From positions 1,070,950 through 1,134,949 of the forward strand of contig BROE01000023.1 in NCBI GenBank assembly GCA_036571765.1: a DNA stretch of 64,000 bases, read 5' to 3'. How positions within the stretch are numbered: position 1 is the first letter of the stretch; every line of letters begins with the position of its first letter. Origin of the DNA: Plecoglossus altivelis (taxonomy: Eukaryota; Chordata; Actinopteri; Osmeriformes; Plecoglossidae). The translations under genes and the position numbers were made by a program. The notes below the pieces were generated by a model. The model searched no databases and was not told the origin of the DNA. It was given only the letters and a program-made list of their open reading frames with translations. Shown here piece after piece: positions 11,252 through 21,894 of this stretch.

Positions 11252-13034
11252 CCCTCACATAGTTCACTCTTCCGGCTGGTTGGTACCAAATGCTTTGATC
11301 CAGCCAAACCTTTTAATATCTCAAAGAATGGGTAACGGTAACATGGTATTTTAGAATAAATCAAAGATGCCCTGGAAAATACGGTCCATCGTTAGCCATT
11401 TCACAACTTGGTTTGAAAAATCTAGTTGGTGACAATATGACTGATGACAAGGAAGCAAAGACACTATCAGTGCAAAGCCAGAATGTTTACTGGTTCCGGT
11501 AGAGAACAAGGGAAAATTGATTCTCATTGGCTATTTGTAATCGCTACTATTTCAGCCACGTTTTTTTCCTGTCAAGATTAGGAAGATGTTTCCCATTCTT
11601 TTCACTCTAAAAAGAGGCTACACCGTCATCGCTCATTCGCATTGCCAAGTTCTGGAGGAAAAAACTGGCACGTGTGAGAAAGACAAGTGAGCGGGAGACA
11701 AAAGAGGAGGCTTGGGCTGGGTGGGGTGGGAAAGAGACAAGGGGAATCGAGTCCAACAAATAAGCAGTAAGGTGCGAGAAAGAGGCGCGAGAAAGGAGGC
11801 CGCATCTGAGCGACTTTACTTCGGATTGAGCTGTCATAACTTTTAGGACTCGTGTTTTTTCCCCTCCATTGGGCCCCTGTAACAGCTGCCATTTTGGATT
11901 TGTGGTGCCAGGCACTGAGAAGGGCTTGAGATGTTCACTCTGATTTGACTCAATGTCTGGAGGGAAGAGAGGGTATGCACACCTGCAGGCTATCCCTCAG
12001 CATAGGACTGCGGGATAGGATACAGGATAGGATAGATAGAATGCTGTTTCAGGTACGGTAAAATTGGATGTGATTGACAGTAACTGTGTGCCATCTACTG
12101 TACCTTTGTGTGGACATGTACCTCACATTATCAAAAATATATTTTCTACTTACCGGAACTCAACTGAGGTATTATAACTACCCAAGGGTAAATTCCACGT
12201 AACTAATGTCTGTGTCTCCCCTTTCAGAAGCTCTTACTGACTGCGCTTTTAAAAGAGGTGACCTCTTATCCTGAACTGACCTTGGGAAGAGAACCCTGGG
12301 CAGACGTTACATGTATCACTCTGGTCAAGAGCACAGAAGTACCAGAAAGTTCTATGTCGAACTGTCACACTATTCATATTCAGTCCCACAACACTCATTC
12401 GTTAACACACACTTGGATGCACACTTGACTTCCAACATAGTTAATGACATAGAGCATACGGTACGATTCACAACACGTGCAGTCATTCCCAAAACCTGCC
12501 ATTCTACTGCTGAAAACAGCGTAACAGTAAACGTTAAAGGGACATTGTGGTTGTTGTAACTCGCGCTCAAATACGCATTCAACAGATTAGGGTTCAATTT
12601 GGAGTTCAGGTTTTTGTTGTTGTTCATTTTAACCCTCTGAGTTTTGGTGTTTTGGGAAAGGAGACAGGGAAGAGGTTGTCTGGCATCACTGTTTAAAAGG
12701 GGGGAATTGCACTTAGTTAGCTGTTTATTCATCTTCATTTCTTTTTTCTTCTTTTTTTTAATCCAAAGACGAACAAGTAAAAAAAGTAGCACATTTATGC
12801 TTAGCTTCAATCGTACTGAAGTGTTAAGACATGTTTATAACAAGGTTAGGACTGAGGGCTTTCTAGCTGTCCTCAAAGAGGGATAATCAAATCATTGGAA
12901 AATCACCTTGTCCTAATGGTGAAAACTGCAATGAAGGAGACATGTACGATGGTTGGAGGTGTGGGGGGGGGGCAGCCCTCAGAAGTTAGTACGAGTGGGG
13001 TTTGGTTTGCTGTTAGGTGGTTAGATTCTGCTTA

Positions 13035-13071
13035 GGTGGTGGTGGTGGTGGGGGGGTGTGGGGGGAGTGGG
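13035..13071 (+). other. G-rich tract with possible G-quadruplex
   Basis: GGT repeats followed by runs of 7, 6 and 3 G separated by three-base spacers. The G-rich strand is the template strand for the neurexin transcript. Quadruplex formation is inference. Confidence 0.5.
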
Positions 13072-14974
13072 CAAGAGGTCTTGATTGCTCTCTCTGCTTC
13101 CGTAGTGAAGCAAATGACAAGCTTTAACCCTTTGAGCCTGCGAAATGTCCGCTGCCTCCTCGTCTCTTTTCCCTCTTCCTCTCGTTTTATGATTAGCACC
13201 GTCCCTTAAACTCTCTCTCCGTTCACACGTTGAATAGCTTGTTTCTGGTGTTTGGCAACTATCTCCATACTCTCAACTGAAAGTTTGCTTGGTGCTGCAT
13301 CTTCTATCAAAGTAAATGTTCAATTAATCCTGTTAAATGATTTGGTTCTGCTGCGTTGTCGATCCAATACAATCTAGATGCACATTCTCAGTCATATTAA
13401 TAAATAAGTCATATTCTGTTGATGCATTGCATAATTTGCCATGTGCCACAGTGCTTATGATAAAGTGCTACAACTCTACGTATGACAGGGTTCTTTATGT
13501 ATAATAAAAAAGGATTTGACTTCTAATGCGATGAAAGGAATACTTGATAACTGTAATTTTGTTCTGATGAAATAAACATGCAAACTCTTAACGCTCAATC
13601 AATCTGATTTAGTGTCATATAAATACTTAATCTGACACTTGGTTGAAATATGAAATATATTCTAAGTTTCCTTGCATGCATGATCAATATCAATAGTTTT
13701 TCAAAGACAATACATCCATGCTCTAAGAGCTACTGCTATAAACAGTCATTGAACATATCAACAGCGTCCAAACTGCAGTGCAGTCTCAAGACACAACTAT
13801 AGTAGACCTAAGATGTCGACTGTCCATGGTATTTCGAGTGTTTTCTAGAGGTTCAGTTCTCTCACACATTTAAAAACCTCTGTGTTTAATTCATTCTAAT
13901 CTGTGCAGATTCTTAGAAGCCAACATGGTGGTCTGCATCAAACCCACTGATTCCTGACTGTCGAATGATTTACAATAAGACAACGTTGACCCGAACAGCT
14001 TCGTGTGGCATCGTGACTGAGGTATATAAGCATGTAGCCGGAGGGGTGGGATGGAAGGAGGGAAGGAGAGACAGAAAGCCAGACCAGAATCTACCACCTT
14101 CAGCAGCACAAACCACGACAAAACGTCAAAAGACAAGGAGGTCGGGACGTTTGACACTCAAAGGGTTAAAGGATCATCTCTTTGGGTTGGGAACTTGTCC
14201 AAACCACGATCTGAAACAAGTTTTTCTTTTCAAGTGGAAGGTAGCCAAAACAACCATACTATACTTCTTAGACTGGTAAATTCCCAAAAATGTCAATAGT
14301 CCCTTTAACTTTTAATAACTTTAAAGTGAAGCTTTTCTCTGCAACCGTCAAACTGCCAACTAAATTCTTCTAAATCTGTCACTTTAGATAATTAATGGGA
14401 TATAATCATCATAATTAATGGAAATTCACAACAAACAAACAACAGACACAGCAATAGAAGCAGAAAGTGAAGCAATAGGTTGTCTAATTACAGGTTGCCA
14501 GGTTACAGGGGAGGGGAGGGTAAGGGGGGGTTATGTTGAGGTTATTGGGGAGTTAGAACTAGATGAGATGCAGGCCCATGGCATGAAGGTGCTCTTGGAC
14601 TAGTTCCCCTCATCAATTGGCCGTTCAAAGCCATTGTCTTGGAACGTGGAGGAACGTCTAAAACCACTGGCTACCTTGTGTCCTGATTTTGCAAAGGAGA
14701 TAGAGCTTTCAATTCAATTAGTGCTAATGGATTTCCATAACCAGATGGGAATTTCATTACTTTCAAATAACAGGAATAGCCAAGTGTTGGGGAACACAAT
14801 CAATAAAAAGAATGGATGCAGATTAACGTTGAACCAAATTGTTGTTCTCTACCAGTTGGGTTTGGAAATAGAGAGAATTCCCCTGATTGGGTGTTTTGTA
14901 TGTTAAGCGAAGCACCCTTCAGCCAATCGCATTCACCTTTGTTGTGTGGCCCTGCACCTCCTCCAGAGAAACGG

Positions 14975-15013
14975 TTAACTGGGTTAACTGGTTAAGATCA
15001 TTAGTGGTGTTAA
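14975..15013 (-). promoter_or_regulatory. TTAA cluster downstream of SS4 donor (putative STAR-protein splicing element)
   Basis: Four TTAA words start at 14975, 14984, 14992 and 15010, within 15-53 nt past the SS4 5' splice site. TAATAAAA lies at the donor itself. In neurexin pre-mRNAs, SAM68, SLM1 and SLM2 (T-STAR) are known to bind U(U)AA-type repeats near this cassette and promote skipping. The motifs are seen directly; the function here is inferred from the family. Confidence 0.65.
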
Positions 15014-15027
15014 AGGGGTTTTATTAC

Positions 15028-15117
15028 CTTTGTCGAGTAGCCACTCGTCAACTACCCGACCAAGTCGGTATGGGATTCTTTGTCTAGCAATAGCCAGGCG
15101 CTCATTATCAAAGTTCC
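15028..15117 (-). CDS. nrxn2: neurexin-2 alternative cassette exon SS4 (AS4), 30 codons
   Basis: This 90-nt cassette exon is too short to stand out as an ORF. Reading the minus strand gives GNFDNERLAIARQ, followed by the conserved tail VVDEWLLDK. That is the neurexin splice-site-4 insert, and the Phe at its third position fits neurexin-2 as I remember it. The acceptor is TTTAAAG|GGAAC at 15118/15117 and the donor is GACAAAG|GTAATA at 15028/15027. Phase 1 at both ends means inclusion or skipping leaves the frame intact: with the cassette the protein reads FPSG-N...LLDK-GRQLTIF, without it FPSGRQLTIF. In the family, inclusion adds a loop and helix beside the Ca2+ site of LNS6. This weakens many neuroligin and LRRTM contacts and permits cerebellin (Cbln) binding. 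The 3' splice site is unusually poor because its pyrimidine tract is broken by AAA and TTTAAA, as expected for a regulated exon. TTAA motifs flank it on both sides. Confidence 0.97.
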
Positions 15118-15118
15118 C

Positions 15119-15178
15119 TTTAAAGAATTTGGAAAAGACAGATTCAAGAGGTTAAAAATCTGGAAGTTGAAAGGTTAA
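15119..15178 (-). promoter_or_regulatory. Weak SS4 acceptor region with TTAA motifs
   Basis: In the transcript, the acceptor TTTAAAG|GG puts TTTAAA directly on the 3' splice site, where a pyrimidine tract would normally lie. TTAA occurs again at 15152 and 15175, in a repeated CCTTTTAACCT / GATTTTTAACCT context. This predicts poor U2AF binding and room for STAR-protein competition. Confidence 0.55.
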
Positions 15179-16694
15179 AAGGTTAGAAAAAGGGAAACAT
15201 GGCAAACGTTTAGCAAGTTCTGAACTTTGGGTTTGCATGAAGACCTGTAGTAGTAGTAGTATTTTGTGGATTGGTTTAGAAAGGTTAGACTCTGCATTCT
15301 AGTTACCTTTGGTTTAAATGGTTGTTTTTATGAGTTAAACATATTTATGAATAATTTAGAAGTAATATAATTACGTTTGTGCACTTGATACCTTAAAATA
15401 GATATCGGAACATAATAGCAGTAACAGCATGAAGTCAACACATTCAACATTTCAGAATTATGTAGGCCAAACATAGCTGACAGTTAGAACAATCATTAAT
15501 ATAACAATCCTTACCAACACATTGTAAAACTATTTCGCAAATTCATAGTGAACAATCGCAATATCATAGTCAGAAACAAACAGCACTTCACACATTTCAC
15601 TGCCCACATTTCACTGCCCATGGAAGACATTTTCTGTTTTCAACCCAACGCAAATGCGTATCGATGAGAGAAAGGAAGTTCTGAAGTCTTATGATATTAT
15701 TAGTTACCAAAGCCCCCAATGCAAGTCTAATTTTAGTCCAGACTCCTCTTTTTTCTGGAATTGAAGATGTTCCACGGAATTTGTTCCACTGTTTCATACC
15801 TAACCTGGCGCCCCCCCCCCCATGTAATCACACACTCATCAGAAGCCCTTGGTAATTAACGTCACTTCATCAGCGTGTCGAAAGCACCTCATCGCTCCTC
15901 CATTAAAACACAGTGTCGGAGCAAAAGTATTATCCCTTTTCACTCCAATCAACCTTTGTGTCATACTGCTCACCATCTTGAAAGCTATGAAGCTTATTTG
16001 CAGAGAATAACATGTGGGTGTGTGTCTGGGTGTGTGTGTGTAAACGGACAGGACTCTGTGATATGGGTCTAGAGCAAGACAGCCATATGAGGTGGAATGG
16101 CCACAGAGATGAGATCCTTGTGCTACCCCCCTCATCACCCCTCAGACCCTCACTCCTCTCTAATACCACTCTGCAGTGCCCTGCACATGCGCGTGAACGA
16201 CGATGCGCAATCTCGTGGAGGCGAGTGCGTTCGAGGATGCTTGCGTGCGTGTTCGTTTGGGACCATCGGGATTTGCAAGGTAAGACTCTCTGTCAGAGGA
16301 CTCCGCAGCCAGCGGAGCAATTACAGAGCTCCCCTCACCACCCATTTACCATCAATGCCAAGCACTTTACAGAAAACAAGATTAGAAAGTAACAGAAAGC
16401 AGAGCGAAACAGCAGGCTGAAGAGGGAGAGATGGAGAGATACAGCTTAGTTCAAAGAAAGAGATGTGAGTTTGACGGCAACGCGGTAAGACAGAGCGCAA
16501 GCGAAAGATAAAGAAAGTGGAAGAAGCAGTGAGAAATAGCAGATGGAACCATGTAAAAGGGAAAAAAGCAAAGGAAAGGAGGAAAGAGGAAGAAAGAATA
16601 CATTAAAATGGTGGGAGGTGCTGAGATGAATCAATACCACAAGGTTTACTGTAAGTTCTCCCTCTTCCCACCTTCCCAAGACAATTACATTGTT

Positions 16695-16697
<3 letters not shown>

Positions 16698-16745
<48 letters not shown>
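16698..16745. repeat. (TC)n microsatellite
   Basis: An uninterrupted TC run of about 48 bases. Confidence 0.96.
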
Positions 16746-16748
<3 letters not shown>

Positions 16749-17512
16749 ATGGAGCTTACACACAGCTTTGGAACGACTAACAAGGGAATAACTTCTCACT
16801 TCAGCAAATAACTTCAGAATCAGACTTTACCAACAATTCCTCTCTCCCTCTGGTGGCTAACGGTGATCATTGCAGTCGCAGCAACAGCTTCGCGCTTTGG
16901 ACATGATCATTCCCTTGAGATGGCATGGATGTTGAATGCTGCAGTCAAACCTTGTTTCAATTAATTGATAAACGACAATGGAGGAAACATATTAAATATC
17001 TGTGTTGGACTGTTGCCCAGACCTTGCTTCCTGAGTGGTGTACCCTGGTAGTGTGCAGTTGTAGGGAACGAAACAAGGACAGAGGGGTAGAGAGCCTGAG
17101 AAGAGGTGTGTGTGTGTGCATGTGTGGGGGTTGATCTAATAGGAAGGCATAACACTATGGCTCCGTAGACCTTAATTAGATTACAATTACGAGATTAAAA
17201 GTCATCCCCGACTGAGTCGGCCAGTTGTCATCTGCCAACCTGGCAGTTAATTATGGCTACATCTCCATGACTGCTGGAGGAGAGGGGGCGGGGTTTGAAG
17301 GCTTCAGTCATGTGACCCCCTGTCCCCCCAGCCTCTCCAGGTGTTTCTCTCATCGGCAGTAAGGACAGACTGGGCGAGGGGGAGGAGGGGTGGTGGTGGT
17401 GTGGGGAGGACTGTGAAGTGTCTGTGTGTATGCCAACAGCCCGTCTGGACCAGGCAACAGCCTCATTCACAGTGAGCGATGGAAAGAATAACCGCAGGAT
17501 CAACATGCCCAA

Positions 17513-17579
<67 letters not shown>
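17513..17579. repeat. Compound (TG)n(GA)n microsatellite
   Basis: A TG run at 17513-17533 passes directly into a pure GA run to 17579. Confidence 0.97.
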
Positions 17580-17584
<5 letters not shown>

Positions 17585-19302
17585 AGTGTCACTGTTGGTG
17601 CCAAGACAAGTAAGTTCTCTTTCTCAAACAAGCCCAAACTACTGTTTGTTCTCTTCCGCCATAAGCACAGCCCTGATCAGCATGACAATAGAGACAGAGA
17701 AGAAACAGATGGTACCATCTCCTAACCTACATCACGTCGACAGCTACGTTTGCAAGACTATTCTCTTTTTTCGTTGATTGTACTTGACTACTATAGTTCA
17801 TCACTCCATCTGCCAATAACTGGAAAAACACAATGATATAGTTCTGGTTTAGCAGACATGATGCAAAAATATTGCTAATGACAACTGAACCAGAGGGCTT
17901 TGAACACAATGACCAGTGGTCCACCGAAGAGAATGATGATGAGTGGAGAGGACAGAGATCTCCACGCCAGGCTTGCATCCTTCTCATCCAGCCCAGTGGG
18001 CGTGCCTAGAGCCTGGTTCAGATTCCCATTCTTTCGGTTCCTGTGACCCAGAGATGGTGCGTGAGGCCTGGGATGGATTCACCCAACTGTCTAGCCTGGA
18101 AGTCTCGAGCCCTGCAGGCTGGCTGTCTACTCTTTCAGCCCGAGCGTGATGCCCGGAGTTCAGGTTAGATTCGTAGTGATGGTGGGTAATTTTCTGTCAC
18201 CCGGGGACCGGTCCAGACACCGTGTCGCAGCTGCCATGCCAGGGGCAGGGCAAGGGCACGCTGATTGACTGGCACTGCGGGGAGACACAATGGCAGGCGG
18301 AGGAAAGGCAGGGGATGGCATGGGGAACAGTAGTGTGTGCACTGGGCCGTAACTAGCATTATTAGGTAGGCCTCAGTTTCCGCTAAGTAAACAATTCAGG
18401 GTCGTGCTGTTCTTTCGATCTCTCATGTCGGTCGCTGCGTGTGTCTGTGAGGCTGAACTCTGTGTGTGTTACTGTGTGGTATGAGGGAGAATCTCTGAGG
18501 AAACAGCATATCACATATCCATGCAGCTAGATGCCCTTGTACAGGGCACACATATCAGAAATATATCCTGGGGAATGGAGCTGACTGAATTTTAGACCAT
18601 CTCTCTCATTCGATCTCTCATTTTCTCCCTCGTCTTTACGTGCATCTCTCTTTGCCTCATCCTCCCTCTGTCTCTCTCTCAGTCTGTCTTTCACCATCAA
18701 TGTCTGTCTCAGTCTTTCATTTGTTCCTATTCCTCTCCCCCTCATTATCTGCGATGCTCTGAATTGCCACCCCCCCCCCCTTTCTCTCTTCCCTCCCTCT
18801 CTCTGAATGAATGTGAATACGATGTGCTTTGCAAGAATGTTCGATTCGTCAGAACACTGACGCGTTCAAAATGGCCACCTGCCGAAGTGCCGATAACGGC
18901 AGTTCTGCCTTCACATCTCAGGCAGTGAGTTTGTCTGTCAGCACCACTTTAACTAGCTCTCCATCCTGACACAGCCACAGTGGGAGACAGCAAGCTTGTG
19001 AAGGAGGGAGAGAGAGAGTAGGAGCGAGTGTCAGAGCGTTGTGGGTGGGTGGGTGGGGGGTAGCCATGTGGCGAGAAGGGTGCTCTCAACTCGTGTGAAA
19101 ATCAAAGTTGTCAGTACGCTAATTAGCCAAAGCAATCTTTTCCTTCTCCAGCTTCTCAGCATTGACGGAGGCTCTCATCCCACAACCCACTGCAGGCCCT
19201 GTAATTGGAGGCGCCATCCAACTGTGAAAAATCCAATCAGAGCAAGCCGCCCTGTAGGCCACTCCCCATAGGAAGTCACAGGCCAGGGGATGCTTGTCTC
19301 TG

Positions 19303-19468
19303 GTTAGCTCTATGGGAGTCAGCTCAATACGAGTTAGCTTTGAGTCAGCTCAATGGGAGTTAACTATATGGGATTTAGCCGTATGGAGTTAGTCATATGG
19401 GAATTAAATATGGGTTAGTATATAGGCAACTAGCTTAATGGGAGTGAGCTTGCTTGGAGTTATATGGA
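19303..19468. repeat. Degenerate 15-bp minisatellite, about 11-12 units
   Basis: Head-to-tail variants of GTTAGCTCTATGGGA occur, for example GTCAGCTCAATGGGA, GTTAACTATATGGGA and GTTAGTCATATGGGA. Some units are cut to 10-11 bases. Just beyond the array, AGATAGCTCCATATGG (19484-19499) looks like one unit in the opposite orientation. Confidence 0.85.
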
Positions 19469-19869
19469 GGTTCGATCTATTCAAGATAGCTCCATATGGC
19501 TTTCACACACCATACAATTGGAGTAGGCTTATACACCACATGTTATAATTCTCAACTTTCCTGACTTTCCTATCAGATGACAAACCCCCAACTGAAACCG
19601 CATTTTGTGCCTGTGGATGTACGAGTCATTGCCTTGCAACGAAAAACTACAAATACAGTACACGCTCAAATCCTTTCTAATGACACTGGGCCAGCCTGCT
19701 ACCTAACCCTGGGTTCCCCTGTTTCTGAAGGGCTCTGTCTGATCTCTCTACCCTGCCCCCCGGAGCACTTAGGCAGGCATCAGATACCTTTAGGCTGAGG
19801 GGGGATAAACACAGAGCTGGGCTATTGAAGCTTGCCTCTCGCATCTCTGCCGCACTCGTCTTTTCTTGT

Positions 19870-19913
19870 TCTCTCTCTCTTTCTCTCTTTCTCTCTTTCT
19901 CTCTTTCTCTCTT

Positions 19914-19985
<72 letters not shown>
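19870..19985. repeat. Long (CT)n microsatellite with TTTCTC variants
   Basis: About 115 bases of CT repeat: an irregular CTCTTT part (19870-19920) followed by a pure CT run. The nascent transcript reads it as GA-rich. Confidence 0.97.
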
Positions 19986-21746
19986 GCTACCTCTCTTTGT
20001 GTCTCTCACAGATACCCCAATTGCCGACACCTTCATGCGCACAAAAATCCCATCCAGAAATGTTTGCTCTATCTCAGTTTATATCTCCTGTCTATCTCTC
20101 TCTCTCTCCTGCTTTCTCACTTTTCTCTCTCTCTGTAGAGGGAAAGGAGGGAGGAAGGAGAGGCAGTAAATGGGTAGAGGGGGTTGAGCTTCCCAGCTGG
20201 CTGGTTCTGTTCTGACCTCTTCCAGACTGGGACAAAGACAGCCTTAGCTGAGGGCACCAGAGTCTGCAGATAGACACACACACACCCACACACTTGGTTC
20301 ACGCTTGCCACGGGTCAACCCTTTCCACCACTTCACTGTTGAGAGAGAGCCTTGCAGGGGTGGAAGATGTAGCACTGGAGGAGAGAGGGCAATGTTCTCT
20401 CTTTCTCTGAGGCTCTTGTCATCTCCTGTTCACTTTTCTTTATCACTTTATGGCACTTTCTCGATTTGTCTTCTGCGGCTGTGTTCTGTGGCCCTCCGCT
20501 GCCGCCCCCACTTCACTCTTTCTTATCCTCCTGTCAAACAATGTGGTCATTTTGTCCTCCACTCAGTACTGAGCTCTCAGCCACAGTTGAGTTTGACCAG
20601 GTTAACCAGGCAAGATGGGATACACCTTTTCATTTCTCCTTACAAGAGCATGTTGACATGTCTTCTGTGTGTGTGTATTGAGTACACCTATGTGTGTGGC
20701 ATGTAATCAAGAATGTGCTGTGCCAATTGCACACACTCCAATTGGCTAAGAGACCAGCAGCTCCTCCCTCCCATTCTGCATCCACCCCCCCTCCCCCACC
20801 CCCCTCTCTTCCGTTCCTCTCTGTCTCCAACTCCCCCGGTCCTCATTCCCAGACTAGACAAAGAAACGAGACAGCCTTATTGGCGCTGTTCTACAAACAC
20901 GCTGGAAAGAGGGAAAGGGAGAGCGAGAAGGAGGGCAAAAAAGAGAGAGAGAACAAAAGCAAAGGATGACAAGAGTGAGAGAAGGCGAGAGGGAGCACAA
21001 GGAGCGGTCAGTAGTTTATCGCTTGCACTGAGGTAGTTGTAACGGCACAAATGTGGCCCTCGCAGACAAGCCATAGGCCAGCTGGATACAGTATGTGCAT
21101 ACGCAGAAAACATACAGAAAATTCAGGGCTGTAGTCATTAAAATGTATTTTGACCGAGAGACAGTGTTGAATGGGACTAGAGTTGCTTCATCATGGTCGG
21201 TTAATGTCACTAAGGGCTTGCAGTTGCAGAGAGTGAGTGCTTGTTATTCTGCAGTGGAGGAATGTATAAAGGTGTGAGGAGTGAAAGTGGCAAAAATCTG
21301 AGTTGCCGTCCTGTGCATCATTCTTTAGCTCGTGTTGCCAGTTAGGACAAACACACACACCCTGGCCGTGACATTTTCTTCCTGAGAACAGAGTAAGAGA
21401 CTTACAGTATATTATTTCACCACTAACTAATTACAGGTGAAGGAAAACTTGAATGAAAACAGGGCTTGTTAGGGGGACTTTGGCGTCTGATCCAGTGTTT
21501 GAATACCGTCTGAACGAGAGCTAAGCTACAGAGGAGGATGCAACTAACCATATCGAATTAAACAGGTTGTTCCAAAACCATGAGCTTCCAATGTACAGTG
21601 CAACTCGGTGCGTTTAAGCTCTACACGATTAGCTCATTTCTGCCGTTATCCTTTTCAAGCTAGCTGGAGAAGCAATTTGACGGAGCACCAAAACTACAGC
21701 ACGACATCCCAGCTGCCAAGAAATGTGACTGAGATGTTTGTGACGA

Positions 21747-21894
21747 TCCCTTAAGGTCTTGCAGAGGTACTGAATGTCACAGCCTGTTCAGGACGTTCTC
21801 GGCACGTTCATCACGTGTGAGTGGGGAACATTTAGAATGTACCTAAAAAGCCCCTGGCTGTGTGACATTTAGTACTGCTGTAAGACCTTAGGGA
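21747..21894. repeat. MITE-like long imperfect inverted repeat
   Basis: The arm at 21747-21784 (TCCCTTAAGGTCTTGCAGAG onward) is matched in reverse complement by 21856-21894 (ending CTGTAAGACCTTAGGGA) at about 85-90% over 38-39 bases. Weaker pairing, with mostly transition mismatches, continues outward (21728-21746 with 21895-21914) and inward. No transposase ORF is present. It could be a decayed non-autonomous DNA transposon or a hairpin-forming repeat. The family is not identified. Confidence 0.7.

Larger units (their letters stand above)
4381..15027 (-). other. nrxn2: nrxn2 intron between SS4 cassette and stalk exon (~10.6 kb)
   Basis: This intron joins the SS4 donor (GTAATA at 15027) to the stalk-exon acceptor (CAG at 4381). 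No further exon was recognised. It contains GT, GA, TTCC and G-run repeats between 4.5 and 13.1 kb. From about 13.1 kb to the SS4 exon it changes character to AT-rich sequence nearly free of microsatellites. A TTAA cluster lies immediately beyond the SS4 donor. Confidence 0.9.

Noticed and set aside
14887..15087. Plus-strand 66-residue open frame across the SS4 exon
   Set aside because: It is antisense shadow of the real minus-strand SS4 exon.
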